NCBI RefSeq assembly: GCF_029945965.1
Contig: NZ_JAQSDO010000020.1
Span: 391,007 to 455,006, forward strand
DNA from: Thermomonas sp.
GTDB taxonomy: Bacteria > Pseudomonadota > Gammaproteobacteria > Xanthomonadales > Xanthomonadaceae
Length of the DNA stretch: 64,000 nucleotides
Reading direction: 5' to 3'
The notes below the pieces were generated by a model. The model searched no databases, was not told the origin of the DNA, and saw nothing but the letters and a program-made list of their open reading frames with translations. Positions 7,611 to 16,448 of the stretch are shown piece by piece. Every line of letters starts with the position of its first letter. Position 1 is the stretch's first letter. Both the position numbers and the translations under genes were made by a program.

Positions 7611-9413
7611 TCAGTCCACGAATAGCTGCAGCACTGCCTCCCCATATCGCTCAAGCTTGGTGCTGCCGATCCCGCTCACCGTCGACAATGCGTCGAGGTC
7701 GCGCGGCTCCAGCTCGGCAATCGCGCGCAGGGTAGCGTCGTGGAAAATCACGTAGGCCGGGACGTCCTGTTCGCGCGCCATCGTGGCGCGCCATTCGCGC
7801 AGGACGTCGAAGCGCGTGGTCGATTCGGGGGACAGTGCCGCCATCGGCGTTTTTGCACTGACGCGCCCACGCTTGCGGGCGGCCTTGGGCGGATCCTTGC
7901 GCAACCACAGCGTGCGTTCGCCCTTGAGCACCGGCGTTGCCCCGGGCGTCAGGCACAGCGCGTTGTGGCGGTCGGCATCGGCTTCCAGCAGGCCCAGGGC
8001 CACCAGTTGGCGGAAGACGCTGCTCCACTGCTTTGCATCGAGATCCGTGCCAATAGCCCAGGTTGAAAGCTGGTCATGGCCGAAGCGTTGCACCTTGTCG
8101 CTTTCGACGCCACGCAGGATGTCGATGACATGGCCGGCGCCAAACCGCTGATCGCTGCGATAGACGCAACTCAGTGCTTTTCGGGCGGCTTGCGTGGCAT
8201 CCCAGCTTTCGGGCGGTTCCAGGCAGTTGTCGCAATTTCCGCAATTTCCGGTGTGCGCCTCACCAAACCATCCCAGCAGGGCCTGGCGGCGGCATTGGGT
8301 CGATTCGCAGAAGCCCAGCAAGCCGTCGAGCTTGCGCATTTCGACTTGCTTGCGTTCCTCGCCGGCATCGGAGCGACCGATCAATTGACGCAGGTTGACT
8401 ACGTCGCCCAGGCCATAACTCAACCAGGCTTCGGCGGATTCGCCATCGCGGCCGGCGCGGCCGGTTTCCTGGTAATAGCCCTCGATCGACTTGGGCAGGT
8501 CGATATGTGCCACGAAGCGCACGTCAGGTTTGTCGATGCCCATGCCGAAGGCAATGGTCGCCACCATCACCACGCCGTCTTCCTTCAGGAAACGGCGCTG
8601 GTTGGCTGATCGCACCTCGGCCGGCATACCCGCGTGGTAGGGCAGGGCCTTGATGCCAACTTTGGCGAGTTGTTCGGCGATGGCTTCGACCCGCTTGCGC
8701 GAAAACGCGTAGACAATCCCGCTTTCGTCGGGATGGCTGGCGATCAGGTCGAGCAGGGCGCGTTGCCCGCTGCCATCCTTGAGCACCACCCGATAGCGGA
8801 TGTTGGGGCGGTCGAAGGAGCTGACGAAGTGCTGCGCATCCTCAAGCGCCAGCCGCTCGGCAATCTCGGCGCGGGTCGGCGCATCAGCGGTGGCGGTCAG
8901 CGCGATGCGCGGCACGTTCGGCCAGCGTTCGTGCAGGATCGTCAGTTCGCGGTATTCGCGACGGAAATCGTGGCCCCACTGCGAGACGCAATGGGCTTCA
9001 TCGATGGCGAACAGGGCGATCTTGGCGCTGTCCAGCAGGTCCAGGCAGCGCGACTTCAGCAGGCGTTCGGGCGCGACGTACAGCAGGTCGAGTTCGCCAT
9101 TGACCAGCGCATTCTCGACGCCGCGTGCGGTCGCCGCATCCAGCGTGGAATTGAGGAAGGCTGCACGCACGCCCAACTGGCGCAGCGCATCAACCTGGTC
9201 CTGCATCAAGGCGATCAACGGCGAAACGACGATCCCGCAGCCTTCGCGCAGCAAGGCCGGCAGCTGATAGCACAGCGATTTGCCACCGCCGGTGGGCATC
9301 AGCACCAGGGCATCGCCGCCCTGAGTCACGCATTCGATGATGCGTGCCTGTTCACCGCGAAAATCCGGGTGGCCGAAGGTGGTGCGAAGGATTTGGAGTG
9401 CGGCTTCTTGCAT
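7611..9413 (-). CDS. recQ: ATP-dependent DNA helicase RecQ
   Basis: The protein has 600 residues from the ATG at 9413 (an upstream TTG start would lie inside a hairpin). Motifs in order: Walker [15 protein letters not shown], motif [16 protein letters not shown], motif VI GRAGRDG, the zinc-binding cysteines (CESTQCRRQ and CGNCDNC), a winged-helix RQC region, and a C-terminal HRDC domain (ending [20 protein letters not shown]). RecQ unwinds DNA 3' to 5' in recombination and replication-fork repair. It lies downstream of dps on the same strand, separated by a stable hairpin. Confidence 0.96.
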   Translation of the reverse strand: MQEAALQILRTTFGHPDFRGEQARIIECVTQGGDALVLMPTGGGKSLCYQLPALLREGCGIVVSPLIALMQDQVDALRQLGVRAAFLNSTLDAATARGVENALVNGELDLLYVAPERLLKSRCLDLLDSAKIALFAIDEAHCVSQWGHDFRREYRELTILHERWPNVPRIALTATADAPTRAEIAERLALEDAQHFVSSFDRPNIRYRVVLKDGSGQRALLDLIASHPDESGIVYAFSRKRVEAIAEQLAKVGIKALPYHAGMPAEVRSANQRRFLKEDGVVMVATIAFGMGIDKPDVRFVAHIDLPKSIEGYYQETGRAGRDGESAEAWLSYGLGDVVNLRQLIGRSDAGEERKQVEMRKLDGLLGFCESTQCRRQALLGWFGEAHTGNCGNCDNCLEPPESWDATQAARKALSCVYRSDQRFGAGHVIDILRGVESDKVQRFGHDQLSTWAIGTDLDAKQWSSVFRQLVALGLLEADADRHNALCLTPGATPVLKGERTLWLRKDPPKAARKRGRVSAKTPMAALSPESTTRFDVLREWRATMAREQDVPAYVIFHDATLRAIAELEPRDLDALSTVSGIGSTKLERYGEAVLQLFVD

Positions 9414-9420
9414 GCGCAAC

Positions 9421-9450
9421 GATACCAAGCTGCAGGCGCAGCTTGGTATC
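9421..9450. terminator. 13-bp perfect hairpin between dps and recQ
   Basis: GATACCAAGCTGC (9421-9433) and GCAGCTTGGTATC (9438-9450) form a perfect stem with a four-base loop. It lies 20 bases after the dps stop and seven bases before the recQ start on the minus strand. No U-tract follows in the dps direction, while a T-rich run follows on the plus strand, so it may act as an mRNA 3'-end stabiliser or attenuator rather than a standard terminator. Confidence 0.55.
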
Positions 9451-9470
9451 GTTTTGAGTTCTTTTCGTGC

Positions 9471-10040
9471 TTACTGCAGCAGCGAACGCAGCATCCACGC
9501 GGTCTTTTCGTGGATGTTGAGGCGCTGGGTCATCAGGTCCACGGTCGGGTCGTCGCCGGCCTCGTCGGCGGTCTTGAGCACCTTGCGCGCGGTACGGCAG
9601 ACGGCCTCGTTGCCGACGACCAGCTGACGCACCATCTCGCGCCAGTCGGCGGTGTCGGCCAAGCCTGGTTCTTCGGCAATCGAACTCAGCCGGGTGAACT
9701 CCGCATACGAACCCGGGGCGTTGAAGCCCAGCGCGCGGATACGCTCGGCGATCTCGTCCAGCGCGTTCCACTGCTCGGTGTATTGCGTCTCGAACATGGT
9801 GTGCAGGGCATTGAACATCGGCCCGGTCACGTTCCAGTGGAAGTTGTGGGTCTTCAGGTACAGCGTGAATGCGTCTGACAGGAAGTGCGCCAGGCCATCG
9901 GAGGTCTTGCGGCGATCGCCGCTGGAAATGCCGATATTGATGCCGGGGGCGCCGTCGGCATGCGCCTTGATCGGGGCTTTGGGGGCTTTCTCGGGCTTGG
10001 CAGACTTGGCGAGCTTTTCGATGGATTTTTTCTTTGACAT
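9471..10040 (-). CDS. dps: Dps-family DNA-binding ferritin-like protein
   Basis: The protein has 189 residues. The start at 10040 has GAGGA six bases upstream; a longer open frame to 10754 only runs antisense through hrpA. A Lys-rich N-terminal tail (about 30 residues, MSKKKSIEKLAKSAKPEKAP) is of the kind used by Dps to bind DNA. The ferritin-like four-helix domain follows, with HNFHWNVTGPMF and WNALDEIAERIRALG carrying the inter-subunit ferroxidase ligands. Dps dodecamers store iron and protect DNA against peroxide. It is divergent from hrpA across a 97-base gap; no OxyR site was recognised. Confidence 0.93.
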   Translation of the reverse strand: MSKKKSIEKLAKSAKPEKAPKAPIKAHADGAPGINIGISSGDRRKTSDGLAHFLSDAFTLYLKTHNFHWNVTGPMFNALHTMFETQYTEQWNALDEIAERIRALGFNAPGSYAEFTRLSSIAEEPGLADTADWREMVRQLVVGNEAVCRTARKVLKTADEAGDDPTVDLMTQRLNIHEKTAWMLRSLLQ

Positions 10041-10137
10041 GACGATTCCTCGTGGAAGCAACTTTAGCGGGGGCTTGCGGCGACAATAGACCGATGCGGT
10101 ATTGCCGTGAAATACATGTTTTTGTTCGCAACAATCC

Positions 10138-13100
10138 ATGAAAGCTATCGAACCCCCTGCAAAGACCGCGTCAACACAGGCCCGCCGCGACATCGATGGC
10201 GCGCTGAGCCGTGACCGTGGGCGGCTTCTGGGTCTGTGGTCGAAATGCAAGGCCAAGCCCGATGACGCCACGCTGGGCGCCGCATTCGCGCTGAAGCTGC
10301 AGGCCTCGACCGCCGAGCGCGAGCGCCGCTCCGCGATGCTGCCGGTCGCTGCGGTGGATCCCAACCTGCCAATCGCTGCCTCCGCGGACGACATCGTCGA
10401 ACTGATCCGCAAATACCAGGTGGTGGTGATCGCTGGCGAAACCGGCTCCGGCAAGACCACCCAGTTGCCCAAGCTGTGTATTGCTGCGGGCCGTGGCGCC
10501 GCGGGGATGATCGGCTGCACCCAGCCGCGACGGATCGCCGCGCGTTCTGTAGCGCGCCGCGTTGCCGAGGAACTGCAGGTGCAGCTGGGCGGGCTGGTCG
10601 GTTTCCAGGTGCGTTTCAACGATTCGGTCAGCGATGCGACCGCGATCAAGTTCATGACCGACGGCATCCTGCTGGCGGAGATCCAGGCTGATCGATGGTT
10701 GTCGAAGTACGACACGATCATCATTGACGAGGCGCACGAGCGCAGCCTCAACATCGATTTCCTGCTCGGTTACCTGAAGCGGCTGCTGCCGCAGCGGCCC
10801 GACCTCAAGCTGCTGGTGACCTCGGCGACGATTGATACCGCCCGTTTCGCCGCGCACTTCGGCGATGCGCCGGTGGTCGAGGTCGAGGGTCGAGGCTTTC
10901 CGGTCGAGATGCGTTATCGGTCGCTGGAGGAAATGGAGTCAGAGAACATTTCCATGCTCGACGGCATCGTCGCGGCCTGTGACGAAATCCAACGCGAGAA
11001 AGGCATTGGCGATGTGCTGATTTTCCTGCCAGGCGAGCGCGAGATCCGAGATGCCCACCAGGCGCTGGAACGGCGAAAATATCGCCACACCGAAGTGCTG
11101 CCGCTGTACGCGCGACTGTCGGCAAAGGACCAGGATCGCGTGTTCCATCCGGGCTCGCAGCGCCGCATCGTGCTGGCCACGAACGTCGCGGAAACCTCGA
11201 TCACGGTGCCGCGCATTCATTACGTCGTCGATCCCGGCGTGGCCAGGGTCAAGCGCTACAGCCCGCGGCAGAAACTGGACCGCCTGCACATCGAACCGGT
11301 CAGCCAGGCCAGTGCCAACCAGCGTGCCGGCCGCTGCGGGCGCATCGCGCCTGGCGTGTGCATCCGCCTGTATTCACAAGCCGAATTCGAATCTCGGCCT
11401 GCCTTCACCGATCCGGAAATCCGTCGCGCCGCACTGGCCGGTGTGATCCTGCGCATGCTGTCGCTCGGGCTTGGCCAGATTGAACGTCGTAGCGCGGCAC
11501 ACAGCAAGCGCGGACGCAAAGCCGAGGCGATCGCCAGTCCGAACATCATCGAGGAGTTTCCATTCCTTGAGCCACCGGACCCACGCGCGATTGCTGATGG
11601 TTGGCAGCAACTAGGCGAACTGGGTGCGGTGGATGCAGATCGCGGTTTGACCGCGATCGGGCGATCCATGGCCAAGCTGCCGGTCGACGTGAAGCTTTCG
11701 CGGATGCTGGTCGCCGCGCAGCAGCACGGCGTGCTGCGCGAGATGCTGGTTATCGCCAGCTTCCTGGGCGTGCAGGATCCACGCGAACGCCCGGCCGATG
11801 CACGCGCCGCTGCCGATGCAGCGCATGCACAGTTCGCCGATCCGAAATCGGAATTTGTCGGCATCTTCAAACTGTGGACGGCCTACCGCACCGCGCACGA
11901 GGACAACACGCAATCACAGTTGCGCAAATGGGCGGACAAGTACTTCCTCGGCTTCCTGCGCCTGCGCGAGTGGTGGGAATTGCATCGGCAGCTGAAACTG
12001 CAGTGCGAAGTGTTGTGGCCGGAGCCATCAGGTGTTTCCTTCCCCCGCTTGCGGGGGAAGGTGCCGAAGGCGGATGGGGGGAAGCGAGGAGGGAACGATG
12101 AAATTCTCGAGGAGCACCCCCACCCCAACCCTCCCCCGCAGGCGGGGGAGGGGGCAATCCACTATGCCTCACTGCATCGCGCATTGATCGCCGGCTTGCC
12201 GACCCAGTTGGGTCATCGCGCTGAGCGAGGCCTCTACGACGGCCCGCGCGGACGCAAGTTCTCGCTGTTCCCGGGCTCGACGCTGGCCTCCAAGCCGCCG
12301 CCTTGGGTGTTGTCGGCGACGTTGCTGGACACCGAAAAAGTGTGGGGGCTCACCAATGCGGGCATCGAGCCGGAGTGGGCGATTGCTGAATTGCCGCACC
12401 TGCTGGCGCGCCGCCATCACGACCCGCATTGGTCGCGCGCCCAAGGCCGCGTGCTGGGTAGCGAGCAGATTTCGCTGTTCGGCCTGGTGCTGGCGCCGAA
12501 GAAGCCCGTGCATTACGGCGGACTGTTCCCGGAAGAGTCACGCATGATCTTCGTGCGTGACGCGCTGTTGACTGGCGAAATCAACACCCGCTCTGCGTTC
12601 CTGGCGCGCAACCTGAAAACGCTGGCATCGGCCAAGGATGAGGAAGCCAAGCTGCGCCGTGTCGGGCTGGTGGTGGATGAGGACTGGCAGGCGCGCTGGT
12701 ACCTGGATCGATTGCCGCCGCATGTGCACAACGCACAGGCGCTGGATGCCTGGGTCGTAAAATTGCCGAAGGATCAGAAGGCGGCGTTGGAGTGGTCGCG
12801 CGACGAATTACTGGTCGCCGACGAAGCCGATGCCGCGCGCTTCCCGGCGTACATCGCATTGGGCGATGCACGGCTGGCGGTGCAATACCGGTTTGAACCC
12901 GGCGCGATCGACGACGGCATGAGCGTACTGGTGCCGTTGCATCTGCTCAATGTGCTGGACGCGGCGCGCCTGTCGTGGCTGGCGCCGGGGTTCGCGCAGG
13001 ACAAGACGGCGGCACTGATCAAGTCGTTGCCGAAAGTGCTGCGTCGCAATTTCGTGCCGGCGCCGGATTTCGCGCGTGCCTTCGCCGAGGCACATCCGCA

Positions 13101-14226
13101 GTCCGGCCTTGGGCAGGAACTGCCCGACAGTATTGAGGGTGCGCTCGCGCGTTTCCTGAAGAAACTTTCCGGTGTGGAACTGTCGGCGGTTGATTTCGAT
13201 GCGGCCGGCATCGAGGCCCACCTGCGTGCCAACCTGCGCCTGCTGGACACCGACAAGAAGTCCGTACTTGCTGAATCGCGGGATCTTGACGATCTGCGCG
13301 CGCGCTATGGAGCGCGTGCTGCCGAAGCGTTCGCCAAACATGCGGCGCAAGGCATGGCACAGGCCCGATTGACGACATTCCCCGCGCAGCCGATTCCGAT
13401 GTCGGTGCCCGGAGCCGGCGGCGTGCCGGCATATCCGGCACTACATGACGATGGCGACAGTGCATCGCTGGCGGTGCATGCGCAGCGTGATGTGGCGGAG
13501 CGCCTGCATCCGCAGGGCGTGCGCCGGTTGCTGGAATGTGCCCTGGCCGACAAGCTCAAGCAGGCGCGCAGGCAACTGCCGGTGCAGGCCAAGACTTCGC
13601 TGCTGTATGCGGCGATCGAATCGGCGAACCCGCGTCGCGATGGCCTGAAGGACAGCGACCGCCTGCGCAGCGACCTGGTCGATGGCGCATTCGCGGCCTT
13701 GGCCGAACACGACCTGTTGGAGGTGCGTGACTTCAACGCGTTCAACTTGCGCGTCGATGCCATTGGCAAAGCGCTGTTCGGCGAAGCGATGCAACGCCTG
13801 CGCCAAGCCGAGACGATCCTGGCGCTGGTCGCGGAGGTGCGCGCTGCGCTGGAATCGAAATTGATGGGTTGGGCACGGGCCAATCTGGACGACATGCGCG
13901 CGCACCTGGATGCGCTGGTCGCACCGGGTTTCCTGCGCGACGTGTCCGCCGACGCGTTGGCCGATTACCCGCGCTACCTGAAGGCCCTGGCCCTGCGCGC
14001 CGAGCGTGCGCAACGTGACCCGACTCGCGACCAGGCCCGGTTGCTGGAGCTGCAGCCGTTCGTGTCAGCGCTGGCCACCGCCAATCCCGATGACCCCGAG
14101 GTACAAGCCCTTCGCTGGGACCTGGAGGAACTGCGGGTGCAACAGTTCGCGCAGGAACTCGGCAGCAGGGCCGGGGTATCGCCGAAGCGCCTGGCGACAC
14201 GACTGGCGCGGTTGCGTTCAGCTTGA
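10138..14226 (+). CDS. hrpA: ATP-dependent RNA helicase HrpA (DEAH family) with in-frame repeat insertion
   Basis: The protein has 1362 residues against about 1300 for E. coli HrpA. It shows Walker A GETGSGKTT (about residue 101), DEAHERSLN (about 197), SATID, and motif VI QRAGRCGR, followed by HA2, OB-fold and the long HrpA-specific C-terminal region (DUF3418). It remodels RNA and resolves stalled ribosomes in E. coli. About 40 residues (634-672) are encoded by a palindromic repeat element that reads through in frame between ...HRQLKLQCEVLWPEP and IHYASLHRALIAGLPTQLGH, which are contiguous in relatives. A 19-base match (one mismatch) to a GGGGTCAG repeat occurs at 10935-10953. Confidence 0.95.
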   Translation: MKAIEPPAKTASTQARRDIDGALSRDRGRLLGLWSKCKAKPDDATLGAAFALKLQASTAERERRSAMLPVAAVDPNLPIAASADDIVELIRKYQVVVIAGETGSGKTTQLPKLCIAAGRGAAGMIGCTQPRRIAARSVARRVAEELQVQLGGLVGFQVRFNDSVSDATAIKFMTDGILLAEIQADRWLSKYDTIIIDEAHERSLNIDFLLGYLKRLLPQRPDLKLLVTSATIDTARFAAHFGDAPVVEVEGRGFPVEMRYRSLEEMESENISMLDGIVAACDEIQREKGIGDVLIFLPGEREIRDAHQALERRKYRHTEVLPLYARLSAKDQDRVFHPGSQRRIVLATNVAETSITVPRIHYVVDPGVARVKRYSPRQKLDRLHIEPVSQASANQRAGRCGRIAPGVCIRLYSQAEFESRPAFTDPEIRRAALAGVILRMLSLGLGQIERRSAAHSKRGRKAEAIASPNIIEEFPFLEPPDPRAIADGWQQLGELGAVDADRGLTAIGRSMAKLPVDVKLSRMLVAAQQHGVLREMLVIASFLGVQDPRERPADARAAADAAHAQFADPKSEFVGIFKLWTAYRTAHEDNTQSQLRKWADKYFLGFLRLREWWELHRQLKLQCEVLWPEPSGVSFPRLRGKVPKADGGKRGGNDEILEEHPHPNPPPQAGEGAIHYASLHRALIAGLPTQLGHRAERGLYDGPRGRKFSLFPGSTLASKPPPWVLSATLLDTEKVWGLTNAGIEPEWAIAELPHLLARRHHDPHWSRAQGRVLGSEQISLFGLVLAPKKPVHYGGLFPEESRMIFVRDALLTGEINTRSAFLARNLKTLASAKDEEAKLRRVGLVVDEDWQARWYLDRLPPHVHNAQALDAWVVKLPKDQKAALEWSRDELLVADEADAARFPAYIALGDARLAVQYRFEPGAIDDGMSVLVPLHLLNVLDAARLSWLAPGFAQDKTAALIKSLPKVLRRNFVPAPDFARAFAEAHPQSGLGQELPDSIEGALARFLKKLSGVELSAVDFDAAGIEAHLRANLRLLDTDKKSVLAESRDLDDLRARYGARAAEAFAKHAAQGMAQARLTTFPAQPIPMSVPGAGGVPAYPALHDDGDSASLAVHAQRDVAERLHPQGVRRLLECALADKLKQARRQLPVQAKTSLLYAAIESANPRRDGLKDSDRLRSDLVDGAFAALAEHDLLEVRDFNAFNLRVDAIGKALFGEAMQRLRQAETILALVAEVRAALESKLMGWARANLDDMRAHLDALVAPGFLRDVSADALADYPRYLKALALRAERAQRDPTRDQARLLELQPFVSALATANPDDPEVQALRWDLEELRVQQFAQELGSRAGVSPKRLATRLARLRSA
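12039..12152 (+). repeat. Palindromic interspersed element inserted in frame in hrpA
   Basis: The element is bounded by two hairpins. The left stem is CTTCCCCCGC (12039-12048) with GCGGGGGAAG (12051-12060). The right stem is CCCTCCCCCGC (12129-12139) with GCGGGGGAGGG (12142-12152). The C-rich flank reads PHPNPPPQAGEG in the HrpA frame, a translation commonly seen where this class of repeat enters genes in xanthomonads and pseudomonads. The inserted length keeps the frame open, adding about 38-42 residues to HrpA. Confidence 0.8.
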
Positions 14227-14264
14227 TGCTGGCCGCTTCATGACGCCCTCGCTAATGTAGTCCG

Positions 14265-16448
14265 ATGCACGCCACTACCCCGTCCACGCCTAAAACCACC
14301 GCCTACCAAACCACCCTTGCACGGTTGCCTGTCGGTGCGTTGGCGGACGGCTTGATCGAGGTCTGGTGCGGCGCGATCGATGCCGGCGCGCAGCTGCGCG
14401 ATTCGCCCGAGGTGCTGGCCGACACACTGGCGATCCTGGCCACGCTCAACGCCGATCCAGACGTGCTGGCGGCCACCTTATTGGACGTGGTTGTCGGCAT
14501 CGACGATGCAATCAAGGCTGCTGGCATCCAGCTGCCGGAACGCCTGCGCGTATTGCTGGAAGGCCAGCGCGCGGCCAGTCGGGTCTGGCAGCTGCATCGC
14601 CGTCACGGTGGCGGGCGCAATCCGGAAGGCATGCGCCGCTTGTTGCTGGCACTGGTGCGCGACTTGCGGGTGGTCCCCATCGTGCTGGCTCGGCAGTTGT
14701 CGCGGATGCGCGCGGCCTGGCGCTTGCCAGTGGAAGAGCGCCAGGCACTTGCTCAGCTGACCCGCGACATCCATGCGCCACTGGCCAACCGGCTGGGCAT
14801 CTGGCAGCTGAAGTGGGAGCTGGAAGACCTCGCGTTCCGCGAGCTCGAAACCGACACCTACGTGCGCATCGCGCGCCAGCTGGATGACAGCCGCACTGGG
14901 CGCGAGCGCTACATCCAGCAGGCACTGGTGCAGCTGCATGAATCGCTGGCCGAACACGGCATCGACGGTGATGTCGCCGGGCGGCCGAAGCACATCTACA
15001 GCATCTGGCGAAAGATGCGAAAGAAAGATGTGCCGATTGGCGAACTCTATGACTTGAGGGCGCTGAGGGTACTTGTAGACGACGTGGCCGCCTGCTACGC
15101 AGCACTCGGCATCGTGCATGCGTTGTGGGTACCGATCCCGAGTGAGTTCGACGACTACATCGCGCGTCCCAAGAGCAACGACTACCGCTCGCTGCATACC
15201 GCCGTGGTTGGCCCCGGTGGCAAGACCCTGGAAGTGCAGATCCGCACACGCGAGATGCATGCACAGGCCGAACTTGGCGTGGCTGCGCACTGGCGCTACA
15301 AGGAAGGCGGCGCGGCGGGCGGTGCTGCCGGTGGCGCTGCAATGGACAAGCGCATCGCATGGATGCGCAAGCTGCTGGAGCAGGCTGCGGATGCCGCGCG
15401 TGATGGCGAGGCGTCGCCGCTGGATGGGCTCGACAGCGAACTGGTCGAGGAGCGCGTGTATGCGCTGACGCCGAAGGGTGAAGTAGTCGACCTGCAGCAA
15501 GGTTCGACCGTGCTCGATTTTGCCTACCAGGTGCATACCGAGGTCGGCCATCGCTGTCGCGGCGCCAAGGTTGACGGCCGCATCGTCCCGTTAACTCATC
15601 AATTGCACAGCGGTGACCGGGTCGAAATCCTGACTGCGAAGACTTCAGAGCCGCGGCGTGACTGGCTGCAGGCGGGCAGTGGCTTCCTGGCCAGCAGCCG
15701 CTCGCGGGAAAAAGTCCGTAACTGGTTCAACAAGCTTGATCGCGTGCGCAATCTGCAGGCCGGGCGCGAACTACTGGATCGCGACCTGCGCCGGATGGGC
15801 CTGCTGCAGGCCGACCTGCAGCCGGTGCTGGGCAAGTTCAACGTCGGCAACGTCGATGACTTGCTGGTGCTGGTGGCGCTGGGCGATGTTGGCCCGAACC
15901 AGATCGGTCGCGCATTGCTCGACCTCGAGCGTGCCGCGGAAGAACCGGTGCGCGGTGTGGCGTCGCCGATACCAGCGAAACCGGCCAGCCTACTTTCGGC
16001 GGCCGGAACCGTCACCGTGCAGGGTGTCGACAATCTGCTGGCGCAGGTGGCGCGTTGCTGCCAGCCGCTGCCGGGCGAACCCATTGCCGGTTACCTGACC
16101 CGCGGACGCGGTGTCAGCGTGCATCGGCCCGACTGCGCCTCGTTCCTGCGCATGGCGGGGTTGCAGCCGGCACGCGTATTGCCGGTGGAGTGGGGCGCGC
16201 GCAGCGGCGGCCATGAGGTCGCGGTGCGGATCGATGCGATCGACCGCAAATGGCTGCTCAAGGACATCACTACTCTGGTCGCGCAACTCAATGTGCATGT
16301 GCTGAGCGTGCACAGCGCACCGATGCATGACGGACACGGGCAGGTGCGGATCGCGCTGCAGGTGCGGGTGGCGGACTACGGGCAGCTTGGCCTGCTGCTG
16401 GGTCGGATCGAAGCATTGGCCGGCGTCGAGTCGGCACATCGCGGATGA
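14265..16448 (+). CDS. relA: GTP pyrophosphokinase RelA ((p)ppGpp synthetase I)
   Basis: The protein has 727 residues. The N-terminal HD region (about 45-190) lacks the HD and ED metal ligands of a working hydrolase. The synthetase domain follows with RPKHIYSIWRKMRKK (about 241) and EFDDYIARPKSNDYRSLHT (about 294); the acidic EFDD form is characteristic of monofunctional RelA rather than SpoT. TGS (about 395-455), a zinc-finger CCQPLPGEPI (about 598) and a C-terminal ACT domain (655-727) complete the ribosome-binding half. RelA makes ppGpp on starved ribosomes. The stop overlaps the next start as ATGA. Confidence 0.95.
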   Translation: MHATTPSTPKTTAYQTTLARLPVGALADGLIEVWCGAIDAGAQLRDSPEVLADTLAILATLNADPDVLAATLLDVVVGIDDAIKAAGIQLPERLRVLLEGQRAASRVWQLHRRHGGGRNPEGMRRLLLALVRDLRVVPIVLARQLSRMRAAWRLPVEERQALAQLTRDIHAPLANRLGIWQLKWELEDLAFRELETDTYVRIARQLDDSRTGRERYIQQALVQLHESLAEHGIDGDVAGRPKHIYSIWRKMRKKDVPIGELYDLRALRVLVDDVAACYAALGIVHALWVPIPSEFDDYIARPKSNDYRSLHTAVVGPGGKTLEVQIRTREMHAQAELGVAAHWRYKEGGAAGGAAGGAAMDKRIAWMRKLLEQAADAARDGEASPLDGLDSELVEERVYALTPKGEVVDLQQGSTVLDFAYQVHTEVGHRCRGAKVDGRIVPLTHQLHSGDRVEILTAKTSEPRRDWLQAGSGFLASSRSREKVRNWFNKLDRVRNLQAGRELLDRDLRRMGLLQADLQPVLGKFNVGNVDDLLVLVALGDVGPNQIGRALLDLERAAEEPVRGVASPIPAKPASLLSAAGTVTVQGVDNLLAQVARCCQPLPGEPIAGYLTRGRGVSVHRPDCASFLRMAGLQPARVLPVEWGARSGGHEVAVRIDAIDRKWLLKDITTLVAQLNVHVLSVHSAPMHDGHGQVRIALQVRVADYGQLGLLLGRIEALAGVESAHRG

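Noticed and set aside
9470-10754. Extended Dps frame of 427 residues
   Set aside because: The part beyond 10040 runs antisense into hrpA; a good Shine-Dalgarno and the family length support the start at 10040.
14366-14887. Plus-strand frame within relA in another frame
   Set aside because: Arg/Ala/Gly-rich shadow of relA; RelA domains occupy the true frame.
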